Source: SZUA-521 sp041738285
GTDB taxonomy: Bacteria; Pseudomonadota; Gammaproteobacteria; Pseudomonadales; Azotimanducaceae
DNA length: 23,105 bases
Assembly (NCBI GenBank): GCA_041738285.1
Contig: JBGSQB010000151.1
Coordinates: 1 to 23,105, forward strand
Direction: 5' to 3'
A program made the position numbers and the translations under genes. The notes under the pieces are model-generated. The model saw only the letters and a list, made by a program, of their open reading frames with translations, was not told the origin of the DNA and did not search any database. Positions 15,730 through 23,105 of the stretch are shown here, piece after piece. Position 1 is the stretch's first letter. The number at the start of each line of letters is the position of its first letter.

Positions 15730-15892
15730 TACGTTCTCCGGGTTGAGCCTCCACGCATCCTCGTCTGATTTCAGACCGCCCCCGAACCGACTTACACCGG
15801 CACCCGCGGGGACCTGACGATACGTGTGAGAATTTCAGGTTGATGAATTCGCGAAACGGGCCACAATGACCCCATCGCGTTGCCTCTCGGCG
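15730..15892 (-). promoter_or_regulatory. rpsB mRNA leader (candidate S2-autoregulation site, t44/Tff-like position)
   Basis: About 160 nt of untranslated leader lies between the candidate promoter and rpsB. It contains a perfect inverted repeat, GTCTGA-AA-TCAGAC on the minus strand (15763-15776), preceded by a G-rich run. In E. coli the equivalent map-rpsB interval encodes the t44/Tff RNA, now understood as the rpsB leader bound by S2. The position and leader length match. I have not shown structural homology. On the plus strand the remaining 15909-16039 is the map leader, with no clear further signal. Confidence 0.5.
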
Positions 15893-15908
15893 GCGCGCTT
15901 TATACCAT
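15880..15908 (+). promoter_or_regulatory. Weak promoter candidate for map
   Basis: TTGCCT (15880-15885) and TACCAT (15903-15908) are separated by 17 bp, each 4/6 to consensus. They overlap the opposing rpsB promoter, so the two could compete for polymerase. This is the best plus-strand candidate in the 310-bp gap, but it is only suggestive. Confidence 0.22.
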
Positions 15909-15927
15909 AGTTCGATTTTCGCGCCTA
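15899..15927 (-). promoter_or_regulatory. Extended -10 promoter of the rpsB cluster
   Basis: On the minus strand TGGTATAAA (15907-15899) gives an extended -10 with TATAAA (5/6 to TATAAT). The possible -35, TAGGCG (15927-15922), is weak at 17-bp spacing. A discriminator of pure G and C, GCGCGCC, follows the -10. Such GC-rich discriminators are typical of stringently controlled ribosomal promoters. Transcription would begin near 15892. Confidence 0.6.
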
Positions 15928-16039
15928 CCCAGCGTCCTGTCTTACGCCCCTGGGCACAAACTTCCGGGCGGGCACGCGACCGCGCAAACAACCGAGCACG
16001 CAGGCCCCTACGCTGCGCGCCGAACCGACGGGGCTCTCG

Positions 16040-16831
16040 ATGACGATAAAACTGCGAACCGGCGCCGACGTGGAGCGCCTGCGCGTGGCTGGCCGCCTCG
16101 CCGCGAGCGTGCTCGAGATGGTCGGCCCCAAGGTGGTCGCCGGCGTGACGACGGAGGAACTGAACACCATCTGTCACGACTACATCGTCAGCGACCTTGC
16201 TTGCGTGCCTGCGCCGCTCAATTACACCAATGGCCCCGGTCAACCGCCGTTCCCGAAGTCCATCTGCACCTCGGTCAACCAGGTCGTGTGCCACGGCATC
16301 CCGTCGCCGGCCAAGCGTTTGAAGCGAGGCGACATCGTCAACATCTATGTCACGGTGATCAAGGACGGCTTCTACGGCGACACCAGCAAGATGTTCTACG
16401 TCGGCGAACCCAGCGTGCTGGCCAAGCGCCTGGTCGACGTGACCCAGGAATGCCTGTATCGGGGCATTCGCGCAGTTCGCCCCGGCGCGCATCTGGGTGA
16501 CATCGGCCACGCCATTCAGTCCTACGCTGAAGCCCAGCACTTCTCGGTCGTGCGGGAGTTCTGCGGCCACGGCATTGGCGATGTATTCCACGACGAGCCG
16601 CAGGTGCTCCACTACGGACGACCCGGTACGGGCATCGAACTGAAGGAAGGCATGACGTTCACGATCGAGCCGATGATCAATGCGGGCGGTCGGCACGTGA
16701 AGATGCTGGCCGACCAGTGGACGGTGGTCACCAAGGACCACAAGCTCTCAGCGCAGTGGGAACATACGATCCTCGTCACCGGCGATGGCGCGGAGGTATT
16801 GACGCTGCGCGCGGAAGAAGCCTTCCCGTGA
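16040..16831 (+). CDS. map: Type I methionine aminopeptidase with a substituted metal ligand
   Basis: MetAP removes the initiator Met from nascent proteins and normally uses a dinuclear metal site. The 263-residue protein aligns along its length with E. coli Map. Four of the five ligands are present: Asp114 (GDTSKMF), His177 (CGHGIG), Glu210 (FTIEPM) and Glu241 (QWEHTI). Substrate-site His85 (VVCHGIP) and His184 (FHDEP) are kept. The fifth ligand, E. coli D97 in GDIVNIDVTVI, is Tyr103 here (GDIVNIYVTVI), encoded by TAT at 16346-16348. This is one base from GAT. Such a change should abolish or strongly alter activity, unless it is a sequence error. The ATG at 16040 has no strong Shine-Dalgarno sequence. 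The gene is divergent from rpsB, as is usual. Confidence 0.95.
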   Translation: MTIKLRTGADVERLRVAGRLAASVLEMVGPKVVAGVTTEELNTICHDYIVSDLACVPAPLNYTNGPGQPPFPKSICTSVNQVVCHGIPSPAKRLKRGDIVNIYVTVIKDGFYGDTSKMFYVGEPSVLAKRLVDVTQECLYRGIRAVRPGAHLGDIGHAIQSYAEAQHFSVVREFCGHGIGDVFHDEPQVLHYGRPGTGIELKEGMTFTIEPMINAGGRHVKMLADQWTVVTKDHKLSAQWEHTILVTGDGAEVLTLRAEEAFP

Positions 16832-19479
16832 CCGATGCTCAAGAGCACCTGTCGGCGCGCCTCGGTGCGATCCGGAATCACATCGAGACTGCCGATGCGC
16901 GACTGAGCGAGCAATTCTGGGCCGGCGTCGACATCGACCAGCTCATCAGCGAGCGATCTCATGTCATCGACTCGGCAATAACCCAATTGTGGTCCGACGT
17001 CGACTTCGGCGCCGATGCATCCAAGCACCTCGCCCTGTTTGCGGTCGGTGGATATGGCCGCGGGGAGTTGCATCCCAATTCCGACATCGACCTGCTGATT
17101 CTCACCGACGGCCGAGCCAGCGACTATCAGCAGGGCATCGAGCAGTTCGTGCAATCGCTGTGGGACTTGAAACTCGACATCGGCCACAGCGTGCGCACTG
17201 TCGACCAGTGTCGGGCACAAGCCGAGTCGGACATCTCGACCGCGACCGCGCTGCTCGAGCGCAGGCCCCTGTGCGGGCAGATCACGCTCGACCGCCAGGT
17301 TGGCGCGCTGTTCGCAAATGATGATATATGGCCGAGCGCCAAGTTCTATCGCGCAAAGGCCGACGAGCAGCGCAAGCGTCACGCGCGTTTCGAAGACGTG
17401 GAATATGACCTCGAACCGAACATCAAGGGCGCACCGGGCGGACTGCGCGACATACAGACCGTCGGCTGGATCATTCGCCGACACTTCGGCAGTACCACGT
17501 TCAAGGATCTCGCGCTGCGGGGCTTTCTCACTCCGCAAGAGACCGAGGCACTCGATGCCGGTCGTCGTTTCCTGTGGCGAGTGCGCTACGGGCTCCATCT
17601 GCTCGCCGGACGCAAAGAGGACCGGCTGCTGTTCGACTACCAACGCACGCTCGCGGAGCGCTTCGGATACCAGGACAACGATGCCCAGCTGGCTGTCGAA
17701 CAGTTCATGCATGACTACTACCAGCATGTCCTGAGCCTGCGCGAAGTCAACGATGTGCTGCTACAACACTTCGACGAAGCCATCCTCCGCGCGCACTACG
17801 CACCGGAGATCGAGCCAATCAACGAGCGTTTCCAGATTCGCGATCACTACATGGAGACGTGCAGTCCCCGGGTATTTCGCGAGCAACCGAGCGCGCTCAT
17901 GGAAATGTTCGTCATCATGGCCAACCGACGCGACATCGCCGGCGTGCGCGCAACCACGATCCGGCTGGTTCGTGACTCACTAGACCTCGTCGATGAAGCA
18001 TTCCGCCACGACCCGACCGTCACTGACCTCTTCATCGCGTTGTTGAAGGCGCCATACACACTCGTTTCCCAGCTCACGCGGATGCGCAGGTACGGCATTC
18101 TCGGACGTTACATTCCGGAATTCGGGCAGATCATCGGCCAGATGCAGCACGACCTGTTTCATATCTACACCGTCGATGCCCACACCATGATGGTGATTCG
18201 CAACATGCGACGGCTGCACTACCGATCCAGTCAGATCAAGTTCCCGATCGCCAGCGAGTGCGTGAAGAACCTCTCGAAGATCGAGCTGCTGTACATAGCA
18301 GGGCTGTTTCATGACATCGGCAAGGGGCGCGGCGGTGATCACTCGGAACTCGGGGCGACGGACGTGGTGGCGTTCTGCGAGCGCCATCGACTCAGCAACG
18401 ACGATACCGCGCTGGTGGAGTGGCTCGTACGCGTCCACCTCATGATGTCGAGCACCGCCCAACGCAAGGACATCAACGATCCAATCGTGATCAACCAGTT
18501 CGCAGCGGAGGTTGCAACACTCGAGCGCCTCGACTATCTGTACGCATTGACGGTGGCCGACATCAACGCGACCAATCCCACACTGTGGAACAGCTGGCGC
18601 GCGACATTGATGCGCCAGCTCTACACCGCCACTCGTGGTGCCCTCGAACGCGGCTTGGACACACCGCTTGGTCGCGAGCAGGTGATCGACGACACGATCA
18701 GAGCGGCGCTCGAGCTGCTTGCGTCGCGCGGGATCGACGAGGCGCGCGCGCGGACGCTCTGGGACAATCCCGATCAGGAGTTCTTCCTTCAACACACGGC
18801 AGAGCAGATTGCGGCAGTGACCGAGGCGATCAATGGACACGACCTCAACAAGGGACCGCTCGTGATCGTGCGTGACGCGCTTGCCGATGATGCAACCGAA
18901 GGCGCAACCGAGATCTTCCTCTTCACGCGCGACCAGCCACACCTGTTCGCTGCGAGTCTGACCGCGATCGATCAGTTGGGGCTATCGATTCATGACGCGC
19001 GCATCCACACCTCACAGAACGGCAACTGTTTCAACACCTACATCGTGCTCGACGACAACAATCAGCCGGTGGCGAGCGAACATCATCGCCAGGCGATCGC
19101 TCAGACGCTGCGCAGGCAGCTGGCCGACCCTCCGCGCCGACCGGAACTGGTGCGCCGACGCGTCCCGAGGCGCCTCAAGCACTTCCAATGGCCAACCGAT
19201 GCGCGCCTGTCGAACGAACCCGGCTCACCGTATACGACACTGCGCGTGTTCGCGACCGATCGGCCAGGCCTTCTAGCGCGCCTCGGTGTGGTATTCGTTG
19301 AACTCGGCATCGACGTGCACAACGCGAAGATCGCAACCCTCGGTGAACGCGTCGAAGATGTCTTTCACATCACTGACACAAAGCGACGGCGCATCACCGA
19401 TCCGGACCAGATCGAGGCGATCGCCCACGCGGTGCGAGAACGCCTCGACAAAGACGTGCACGAGGGTGACCGCACATGA
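16828..19479 (+). CDS. glnD: Bifunctional [PII] uridylyltransferase/uridylyl-removing enzyme (GTG start)
   Basis: GlnD senses glutamine and adds or removes UMP on PII proteins, controlling glutamine synthetase and the NtrBC system. Starting at GTG 16828-16830, which overlaps the map stop as GTGA, the product is 883 residues (E. coli 890). An upstream in-frame extension lies inside map and is rejected. The nucleotidyltransferase motif is GGYGRGELHPNSDIDL, with Asp86 and Asp88. The HD hydrolase motif is LFHDIGKGRGGDHS, with His495 and Asp496. Two C-terminal ACT domains follow (about 695-765 and 802-880), including RVFATDRPGLLARLGVVF. All catalytic motifs are intact. Its stop overlaps the dapC start. 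The map-glnD-dapC order is known in Pseudomonas and relatives. Confidence 0.97.
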   Translation: MTDAQEHLSARLGAIRNHIETADARLSEQFWAGVDIDQLISERSHVIDSAITQLWSDVDFGADASKHLALFAVGGYGRGELHPNSDIDLLILTDGRASDYQQGIEQFVQSLWDLKLDIGHSVRTVDQCRAQAESDISTATALLERRPLCGQITLDRQVGALFANDDIWPSAKFYRAKADEQRKRHARFEDVEYDLEPNIKGAPGGLRDIQTVGWIIRRHFGSTTFKDLALRGFLTPQETEALDAGRRFLWRVRYGLHLLAGRKEDRLLFDYQRTLAERFGYQDNDAQLAVEQFMHDYYQHVLSLREVNDVLLQHFDEAILRAHYAPEIEPINERFQIRDHYMETCSPRVFREQPSALMEMFVIMANRRDIAGVRATTIRLVRDSLDLVDEAFRHDPTVTDLFIALLKAPYTLVSQLTRMRRYGILGRYIPEFGQIIGQMQHDLFHIYTVDAHTMMVIRNMRRLHYRSSQIKFPIASECVKNLSKIELLYIAGLFHDIGKGRGGDHSELGATDVVAFCERHRLSNDDTALVEWLVRVHLMMSSTAQRKDINDPIVINQFAAEVATLERLDYLYALTVADINATNPTLWNSWRATLMRQLYTATRGALERGLDTPLGREQVIDDTIRAALELLASRGIDEARARTLWDNPDQEFFLQHTAEQIAAVTEAINGHDLNKGPLVIVRDALADDATEGATEIFLFTRDQPHLFAASLTAIDQLGLSIHDARIHTSQNGNCFNTYIVLDDNNQPVASEHHRQAIAQTLRRQLADPPRRPELVRRRVPRRLKHFQWPTDARLSNEPGSPYTTLRVFATDRPGLLARLGVVFVELGIDVHNAKIATLGERVEDVFHITDTKRRRITDPDQIEAIAHAVRERLDKDVHEGDRT

Positions 19480-20678
19480 ATCCGCAGCTCGCCAGTCTTC
19501 ATCAATATCCATTCGAGCGCCTGAACGCACTCAAAGCCGGCGTACGCAGCCGGTCGAGTGCTTCCCATATCGCGTTGTCGATCGGCGAACCAAAACACGC
19601 GGCGCCGGCGTTCGTAGTCGATGCATTGCGCAATGAATCGAGCCTGCGCGCCGGACTGGGCGCGTATCCGCCGACACGCGGGGGCGATGCGCTGCGCCAG
19701 GCGATCGGTGAGTGGGCACAGCGCCGTTTTCAACTGCCGCGCGCGCTCGATCCGATGACAGAGGTGTTGCCGGTGGCGGGCACCCGCGAAGCGCTGTTCT
19801 CCTTCGGCCAGGCGATGCTGACCGGCGATCCACACGGCCTGTGTGCGATGCCCAATCCCTTCTATCAGATTTACGAAGGTGCCGCGCTGCTGCGCGGCGC
19901 CACACCGTACTATCTGCCGTGTCCGGAGCGGCTGGGGTTTCAGCCCGACTTCGACGCGGTACCCGAGTCCGTCTGGCAGCGCTGCGAGTTGGTATATCTG
20001 TGCACGCCCGGTAATCCGAGCGGCGCGAGCCTGACGCTGGATCAATTCGAGCGCGTCATCACGCTCGCCGACCGACACGACTTCATCATCGCAAGCGATG
20101 AGTGCTACTCCGAGATCTTCCTCACCGAGAGCCAGCCGCCGATCGGACTGCTGCAGGCCTGCGCCCGACTGGGGCGAACGGACTTTCGTCGTTGCGTGGT
20201 GTTTCACTCCCTGTCGAAGCGATCGAGCCTGCCGGGGCTTCGATCCGGTTTCGTTGCGGGTGATGCACAGGTGCTCGAGCACTATCTCCTGTATCGCACC
20301 TACCACGGCTGCGCCCTACCGGCCCATGTTCAGGACGCCAGCCGCCTCGCCTGGTCCGACGAGCGTCACGTGGTGGACAATCGCGACCTGTACCGCGCCA
20401 AGTTTGCGGCAGTGACGCCGATCATCGGCGCTGCCCTCGGCTGCGGTATCCCCGATGGCGGCTTCTACTTCTGGGCGAAGACACCGATCGATGGCGAGTC
20501 ATTTGCGCGCGAACTGTTCGCGGCCGAAAACGTCACCGTGCTGCCAGGACGCTATCTCGCGAGGCCCGTCGACGGCAGCGACCCCGGCCGCGACCGCGTG
20601 CGCATGGCATGGGTCGCGCCACTCGAGGAGTGCATCGAGGCGGCCGACCGCATCGCGAGATTTCTCGCGCGCGGCTAG
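19476..20678 (+). CDS. dapC: Succinyldiaminopimelate aminotransferase
   Basis: This PLP-dependent class I/II aminotransferase converts N-succinyl-2-amino-6-ketopimelate to N-succinyl-LL-diaminopimelate in lysine and peptidoglycan synthesis. The protein has 400 residues. The PLP-binding Lys248 is in HSLSKRSSLPGLRSGF. Asp208 (ASDECY) and Asn180 (PGNPSG) are standard cofactor contacts. The N-terminal LHQYPFERLNAL and SIGEPKHAAP match DapC of the Pseudomonas/Neisseria type, unlike the ArgD used by E. coli. The ATG overlaps the glnD stop (ATGA). The assignment is strengthened by dapD and dapE downstream. The specific substrate rests on this context, because the fold alone is shared with many aminotransferases. 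Confidence 0.93.
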   Translation: MNPQLASLHQYPFERLNALKAGVRSRSSASHIALSIGEPKHAAPAFVVDALRNESSLRAGLGAYPPTRGGDALRQAIGEWAQRRFQLPRALDPMTEVLPVAGTREALFSFGQAMLTGDPHGLCAMPNPFYQIYEGAALLRGATPYYLPCPERLGFQPDFDAVPESVWQRCELVYLCTPGNPSGASLTLDQFERVITLADRHDFIIASDECYSEIFLTESQPPIGLLQACARLGRTDFRRCVVFHSLSKRSSLPGLRSGFVAGDAQVLEHYLLYRTYHGCALPAHVQDASRLAWSDERHVVDNRDLYRAKFAAVTPIIGAALGCGIPDGGFYFWAKTPIDGESFARELFAAENVTVLPGRYLARPVDGSDPGRDRVRMAWVAPLEECIEAADRIARFLARG

Positions 20679-20686
20679 ACGGACAA

Positions 20687-20749
20687 GTGGGAGCGGGCTT
20701 GCCCGCGAATGAAACCCAATGGCGATTTCACGGGCAAGTCCGCTCCCAC
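20687..20749. repeat. Paired inverted REP-like element
   Basis: Two 23-bp arms, 20687-20709 and 20727-20749 (inverted), match at 21 of 23 positions around a 17-bp spacer. Each begins GTGGGAGCGG and continues with a CTTGCCCG core. The left arm contains a perfect internal hairpin, GCGGGC-TT-GCCCGC. This layout, and the GTGGGAGCGGGCTTGC-type sequence, closely resembles Pseudomonas REP units arranged as a BIME or REPIN. It begins 8 bp after the dapC stop. As RNA it would form a long hairpin between dapC and dapD, which may stabilise the upstream mRNA or weaken read-through. I saw no other copy in this window. Confidence 0.8.
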
Positions 20750-20825
20750 CACCGAGTTGGGCACGGCTGTCGTGTCGAGCTATTGATGGTAGCGTACGGC
20801 TCCCTGCATCTGACCAACCGCTACC

Positions 20826-21842
20826 ATGACTGACCTCTTCGCATTTGGGCTTGGCATCGCCACCCGCAACGCACGCGGCGAAACCCTCGAAGTCTACTAT
20901 CCTGCGCCGCTCGCCAAGCCAGAAGGTGCTGTACGTGACCTGATCGAGAAGCACGTGCCCGAGCGCTCGGCAACGTTGCCCGCAGAATTCGCAGCGAAGC
21001 TCGCTGAACTGCTGCCGCCGGGCGGGGCCGCATCCGCTGCGCACCGGACGCTTGCCGAGGCCGGCGCCAAACTCGACGCAGTCGCGCTGCGCACGGACGA
21101 TGCAATTGCTTCGACCGCCGAGGCCTATCTCAAACTGCATCTGCTGTCGCATCGGCTGGCGTTACCGAACTCGATGAACCTCGAAGGCATCTTCGCCAAG
21201 CTCCCAAACGTCGTCTGGACGAGCGTCGGCCCGATCGATGTCGCCGAGTTCACGGCGCGCCAGATCGAAGCGCGAGGTGCCGGGACACCGATCGTCGTGC
21301 ATGGCGTCGACAAGTTCCCGCGCATGACCGACTACGTGATTCCTTCGGGTGTGCGCATTGCCGACGGCTCCCGTGTGCGGCTTGGTGCCTATCTTGGCGA
21401 AGGTACAACGGTGATGCACGAAGGGTTCATCAACTTCAACGCCGGCGCGATCGGACCGAACATGATCGAAGGCCGCATCAGTCAGGGTGTGGTGGTACAG
21501 CCGCACTCCGACCTCGGCGGCAGTTCCAGCACGATGGGAACCCTATCCGGTGGCGGCAACATCACCATCACGATCGGCCGCAACTGTCTGATCGGCGCCA
21601 ACGCCGGCACCGGAATTCCGCTCGGCGACCGCTGCACCATCGAAGCAGGTCTATATGTCACGGCGGGTACGCGTGTCGACGTGCTCGACGAGAACGGCAC
21701 CCTGGTACGCACCGTCAAGGCACGCGAATTGGCCGGTCAGTCCGACATGCTGTTCCTGCGCAACAGCACGACCTCCCGTGTGGAGTGCCGAACCAACCGC
21801 GCCGCCATCGAACTGAACACGCAGTTGCATGCCCACAACTGA
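20826..21842 (+). CDS. dapD: Tetrahydrodipicolinate N-succinyltransferase (Pseudomonas-type)
   Basis: DapD transfers succinyl from succinyl-CoA to tetrahydrodipicolinate, committing it to the succinylase route to diaminopimelate. The 338-residue product is of the longer form seen in Pseudomonas and actinobacteria, not the 274-residue E. coli form. An N-terminal alpha/beta domain (about 1-165) precedes the left-handed beta-helix, with RLGAYLGEGTTVMHEGFINF, IEGRISQGVVVQPHSDLGG and GGGNITITIGRNCLIGANAG. The ATG at 20826 follows the REP-like pair after 76 bp and has no strong Shine-Dalgarno sequence. A weak -35/-10-like pair (TTGGGC, 18 bp, TATTGA, 20757-20786) lies in between. The gene overlaps dapE by 14 bp. 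Confidence 0.95.
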   Translation: MTDLFAFGLGIATRNARGETLEVYYPAPLAKPEGAVRDLIEKHVPERSATLPAEFAAKLAELLPPGGAASAAHRTLAEAGAKLDAVALRTDDAIASTAEAYLKLHLLSHRLALPNSMNLEGIFAKLPNVVWTSVGPIDVAEFTARQIEARGAGTPIVVHGVDKFPRMTDYVIPSGVRIADGSRVRLGAYLGEGTTVMHEGFINFNAGAIGPNMIEGRISQGVVVQPHSDLGGSSSTMGTLSGGGNITITIGRNCLIGANAGTGIPLGDRCTIEAGLYVTAGTRVDVLDENGTLVRTVKARELAGQSDMLFLRNSTTSRVECRTNRAAIELNTQLHAHN

Positions 21843-22980
21843 TCCCGATTTCAGCGCGTACGGTCTCACGCGAGCACTCATCCGGCGACAATCGGTGACG
21901 CCGGACGACGCGGGTTGCCAGGACCTGTTGGCGCAGCGGCTCGGCGCGCTCGGCTTTCGCATCGAGCGCCTCCGTTTCGGCGGCGTCGACAATCTGTGGG
22001 CGCGGCTCGGATCCGACGCCCCGCTGTTCGTCTTCGCCGGTCACACCGACGTCGTTCCGACCGGGCCAATTGCCGACTGGCGTTTCGATCCTTTCGAGCC
22101 CGTCACGCACAACGGCATGTTGTACGGGCGCGGCGCCGCAGATATGAAGAGCGGCCTGGCTGCCATGATCATCGCGACCGAGCGCTATCTCGCGGCTACG
22201 CCATCCCCCGCCGGCTCCATCGCCTTCCTGATCACGAGCGACGAAGAAGGTGTCGCGACCGACGGCACCGCCGCGGTCGTGCGTCACCTGCAGGCGCGCG
22301 GCGAACAGATCGACATGTGCGTCGTGGGTGAGCCGTCATCGACGCGCTCGGTGGGCGACACAGTGCGGGTCGGACGCCGCGGGTCACTCAACGGCGTGCT
22401 GCAGATCCGCGGTGTGCAGGGGCACGTGGCCTACCCCGATCTCGCCCGCAATCCAGTGCATCTCGCGATGCCGGCCTTGGCCGAGCTCAGCGCGCGGCAG
22501 TGGGATAGGGGTAACGAGTATTTCCCAGCCACAGGCTTCCAGATCTCCAACATCCATGCCGGCACCGGGGCGACCAATGTCATTCCCGGCAGCTTGGAAG
22601 TGACCGTCAATTTTCGCTTCAACACCCTGCAGACACCTGAAAAGCTGATGGCCGCCGTGACAGAGACCTGCGCCCGCCACGGTCTCGAGGTCGAGACCCG
22701 CTGGACGTTGTCGGGTCATCCGTTTCTGACCCGACCCGGGCGTCTGGTCGATGCCGTCAGCAGTGCGATTGAAGCCTGCACCGGCCAGGCACCGGAGCTG
22801 TCGACATCGGGCGGCACGTCGGACGGTCGCTTCATCGCCCCCACTGGGGCAGAAGTGGTCGAAGTCGGCGTGGTCAACGCCACCATTCACAAGGCCGACG
22901 AGTGCGTTGCCGTGGCAGACATCGAGTCGCTGAGCCTTATATATGAAGGTGTGCTCGAACGGGCACTGACAGCGCCATGA
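21829..22980 (+). CDS. dapE: Succinyl-diaminopimelate desuccinylase
   Basis: DapE is an M20-family dizinc hydrolase that releases succinate from N-succinyl-LL-diaminopimelate. The 383-residue protein keeps all metal and catalytic residues at a constant offset of five from the Haemophilus enzyme: His72 (FAGHTDVVP), Asp105 (YGRGAADMKSG), Glu139/Glu140 (SDEEG), Glu168 (VVGEPSS) and His354 (NATIHKADECV). The TSGGTSDGRF segment is a DapE signature that separates it from ArgE. The ATG at 21829 lies within the end of dapD (14-bp overlap), indicating coupled translation. Its stop overlaps the next start as ATGA. Confidence 0.97.
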   Translation: MPTTDPDFSAYGLTRALIRRQSVTPDDAGCQDLLAQRLGALGFRIERLRFGGVDNLWARLGSDAPLFVFAGHTDVVPTGPIADWRFDPFEPVTHNGMLYGRGAADMKSGLAAMIIATERYLAATPSPAGSIAFLITSDEEGVATDGTAAVVRHLQARGEQIDMCVVGEPSSTRSVGDTVRVGRRGSLNGVLQIRGVQGHVAYPDLARNPVHLAMPALAELSARQWDRGNEYFPATGFQISNIHAGTGATNVIPGSLEVTVNFRFNTLQTPEKLMAAVTETCARHGLEVETRWTLSGHPFLTRPGRLVDAVSSAIEACTGQAPELSTSGGTSDGRFIAPTGAEVVEVGVVNATIHKADECVAVADIESLSLIYEGVLERALTAP

Positions 22981-23105
22981 GTAAACGCCGACTGGCGGTG
23001 ATCGGCACGCTCGCCTTTGTCATGCTGAGCGTGACGTTCGCGCCGGCATCGTTGCTACGCGGCACATTGGACGACGTACCGGGCGTCTCCTTGACCGCAT
23101 TGTCC
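22977..23105 (+). CDS. gspN: Probable type II secretion system protein N (GspN), first 43 residues
   Basis: Only 43 codons lie in the window. The peptide has a short basic N-terminus (MSKRRL), one hydrophobic helix (about residues 7-23), then PASLLRGTLDDVPGVSLTALS. This resembles the start of GspN/XpsN, which has an N-terminal inner-membrane anchor followed by a PASLL-like stretch and a leucine/glycine-rich segment. The ATG overlaps the dapE stop by 4 bp. If correct, this may be an isolated gspN or the edge of a gsp locus. It could instead be another single-pass membrane protein; the call rests on a short N-terminal resemblance only. Confidence 0.5.
   Translation, partial: MSKRRLAVIGTLAFVMLSVTFAPASLLRGTLDDVPGVSLTALS

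Noticed and set aside
15707..16741. 344-codon minus-strand frame across map and the rpsB promoter
   Set aside because: It is antisense to map and crosses the divergent promoter region. It shares no motif with known proteins and overlaps the rpsB start.
20757..20786. Promoter for dapD (TTGGGC, 18 bp, TATTGA)
   Set aside because: The -10 matches only 3 of 6 positions and the spacing is not optimal. It is mentioned under dapD but not supported as a separate feature.
1..23105. A previously undescribed defence, mobile or biosynthetic system
   Set aside because: All long genes match well-known housekeeping families with conserved synteny. No integrase, transposase, repeat-spacer array, toxin-antitoxin pair or cluster of unknown genes is present.

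Overview
The window is a dense, GC-rich (roughly 60% or higher by eye) chromosomal segment from a gammaproteobacterium. Two divergent housekeeping gene clusters meet at the rpsB/map intergenic region. Gene order and several protein forms (Pseudomonas-type 338-residue DapD, 880-residue GlnD, five-POTRA BamA) fit a non-enteric gammaproteobacterium. The genus cannot be named from this sequence.

Minus-strand cluster (15729 down to 1): rpsB-tsf-pyrH-frr-uppS-cdsA-rseP-bamA-skp-lpxD-fabZ-lpxA-lpxB-rnhB-dnaE. This is the classical block linking translation (S2, EF-Ts, UMP kinase, ribosome recycling), undecaprenyl and phospholipid precursor synthesis (UppS, CdsA), the envelope stress protease RseP, outer-membrane protein assembly (BamA, Skp), lipid A synthesis (LpxD, FabZ, LpxA, LpxB), RNase HII and the replicative polymerase alpha subunit. 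DnaE runs off the left edge. Most gaps are under 60 bp, and the last five genes are joined by 4-bp stop/start overlaps or direct abutment. The exception is a 131-bp gap between cdsA and rseP, where dxr (ispC) normally lies. It holds no gene, but does hold a terminator-like hairpin with T6 and an extended -10 motif.

Plus-strand cluster (16040 to 23105): map-glnD-dapC-dapD-dapE and the start of a gene resembling gspN. It covers N-terminal methionine removal, nitrogen-status sensing through PII, and the succinylase branch of lysine/diaminopimelate synthesis. A Pseudomonas-like paired REP element separates dapC from dapD.

I see no mobile element, CRISPR array, tRNA, phage or defence locus, and no evidence of a wholly new system. 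The observations most worth checking are substitutions at conserved active-site positions: methionine aminopeptidase has Tyr in place of the first metal-ligand Asp; LpxA lacks the His and Lys equivalent to E. coli H160 and K76; LpxD lacks the equivalent of H276; LpxB has an altered GIDAPDFN motif. Also notable are the missing dxr, a paired REP-like repeat, a perfect hairpin between bamA and skp, and frequent GTG/TTG starts. Comparisons with E. coli and Pseudomonas proteins were made from memory, without alignment tools.
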